From the NCBI RefSeq assembly GCF_004785685.1, contig NZ_SRPF01000002.1, positions 434,001 through 498,000 of the forward strand: DNA of 64,000 nucleotides. The letters are read 5' to 3'. The position numbers were made by a program, and so were the translations under genes. Positions 63,269 through 64,000 of the stretch are shown piece by piece. The DNA comes from Marinobacter confluentis (GTDB taxonomy: Bacteria; Pseudomonadota; Gammaproteobacteria; Pseudomonadales; Oleiphilaceae). Position 1 is the first letter of the stretch. Every line of letters begins with the position of its first letter. The notes beneath the pieces were generated by a model that worked only from the letters and a program-made list of their open reading frames with translations, made no database searches and was not told the DNA's origin.

Positions 63269-64000
63269 ATGATCATTCGCCCCGTCGCCATGAGCGACCT
63301 TGCTGAACTCAAAACCATTGCCGCCGAATCCGGCCCCGGTTTCACCTCGCTGGTGAATGATCATGATTTTCTGGTCCAGAAGATCGAACGTTCTATAGCC
63401 AGTTTTGCCGATGCCAACGGGCAACAGGCGGCCGGGAGCTATCTGTTCGTGCTGGTGGAGCCGAACACCGGCAGCATCATGGGCACCACCGGCATTGAGG
63501 CATCAGTAGGCACCCGGCGCCCGCTTTACCACTACCGCGTAGGCCATGCCACACGCCAGTCGCCCACCCTTGGGCTGAGCCGCCATCAACAGACACTGAC
63601 CCTTTGCAACCACTACAAAGGCGGTAGTGAAATCTGCACGCTTTACCTGCGCCCGCAGTATCGACGCGCCTGGGCGGGCAAACTGCTGTCCCGGGTGCGG
63701 TTCCTGTTCATGGCCCAGCACCCGGAAAGATTCGCCAACACCGTGATTGCCGAAATGCGGGGCGTGTCTGACCCATCCGGCGAATCCCCCTTCTGGCGCT
63801 GGTTGCAGACACACTTTGTCGACCTGGATTTTGCCACCGTCAGCCAGATGGTCGGCACCGGCGACAACGGCTTTATTGCGGACCTGATGCCGGAACACCC
63901 CCTGTATACCAGCCTGATGGATGAACCGGCACGGGCCGTAATTGGCAAGGTCCATCCGGATACACGTCCGGCCTTGCATATGCTCGAGTCGGAGGGCTTC
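63269..64000 (+). CDS. astA: Arginine N-succinyltransferase, N-terminal part (3' end outside window)
   Basis: 244 residues, open to the window edge. It transfers succinyl from succinyl-CoA to L-arginine, first step of the AST pathway in the cytoplasm. Diagnostic AstA stretches are MIIRPVAMSDLAELKTIA, GFTSLVNDHDFL, YHYRVGHATRQSPTLGLSR, TLCNHYKGGSEICTLYL and VIAEMRGVSDPSGESPFW. AAGAGG lies 8 bp upstream of the ATG. It diverges from an Lrp-type regulator gene. Confidence 0.93.
   Translation, partial: MIIRPVAMSDLAELKTIAAESGPGFTSLVNDHDFLVQKIERSIASFADANGQQAAGSYLFVLVEPNTGSIMGTTGIEASVGTRRPLYHYRVGHATRQSPTLGLSRHQQTLTLCNHYKGGSEICTLYLRPQYRRAWAGKLLSRVRFLFMAQHPERFANTVIAEMRGVSDPSGESPFWRWLQTHFVDLDFATVSQMVGTGDNGFIADLMPEHPLYTSLMDEPARAVIGKVHPDTRPALHMLESEGF

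Overview
The window is bacterial chromosome, most likely from a marine gammaproteobacterium of the Marinobacter type. The reasons are the overall GC-rich coding style, a six-gene Mrp Na+/H+ antiporter with fused A and B subunits, abundant fatty-acid and CoA metabolism genes, and protein sequences that read like Pseudomonadales/Alteromonadales homologues. This placement rests on remembered family resemblance, not on a search. Genes are tightly packed on both strands. No rRNA, tRNA, prophage, CRISPR or transposase gene was seen.

Layout. 1-4.5 kb: end of an AraC-type regulator, a 54-residue protein, a CNNM/CBS membrane protein, and divergent fadH and enoyl-CoA hydratase genes. 4.5-10.4 kb: the mrpAB-C-D-E-F-G operon behind a good sigma70 promoter. 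10.4-12.5 kb: ppnP and a fatty acyl-CoA ligase. 12.5-30.2 kb: thirteen minus-strand genes with gaps of at most about 51 bp, ending in a PrpR-like sigma54 activator. A consensus -24/-12 promoter and two perfect palindromes lie upstream of the first gene. 30.3-35.2 kb: dadA, yciH, a DUF4136 lipoprotein, a YigZ protein and a CpxAR-like two-component pair. 35.3-48.2 kb: an acetyltransferase-like protein, DUF3750, AzlCD, a sirtuin, ohrR/ohr, LysE plus DUF1127 opposite a MocR regulator, a chemoreceptor, DUF1415, a haloalkane dehalogenase and ychJ. 48.2-52.8 kb: a lower-GC accessory stretch of cassette-like genes. 52.8-64 kb: ybiT, ppiC, a VanZ protein, DUF2059, an SLT transglycosylase, a LysR regulator, a second acyl-CoA ligase, a GST, DUF5610, an Lrp regulator and the start of astA.

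The most interesting system is the 13-gene sigma54 operon (12544-29991). It combines a CaiB CoA-transferase, an HMG-CoA-lyase-family enzyme, a DUF1302/DUF1329/RND/YCF48 envelope module, an ATP-dependent hydantoinase/carboxylase pair (HyuA/HyuB), an isochorismatase-family amidase, a small lipoprotein, a LeuC/LeuD dehydratase and the regulator. Together these enzyme families could open a cyclic amide or imide, hydrate an unsaturated branched dicarboxylate, activate it with CoA and cleave it to acyl-CoA plus a keto acid. The substrate is unknown. The regulator carries GAFTNS where sigma54 activators normally have GAFTGA.

The second notable region is the accessory stretch at 48.2-52.8 kb. A short repeat (core AATGTTCGCTTTGC) recurs in one orientation just behind successive plus-strand genes or gene pairs, in the manner of 3' recombination sites of gene cassettes. 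A third is a 180-bp MITE-like element at 38088-38267 with 22-bp perfect terminal inverted repeats and flanking CCGT direct repeats.
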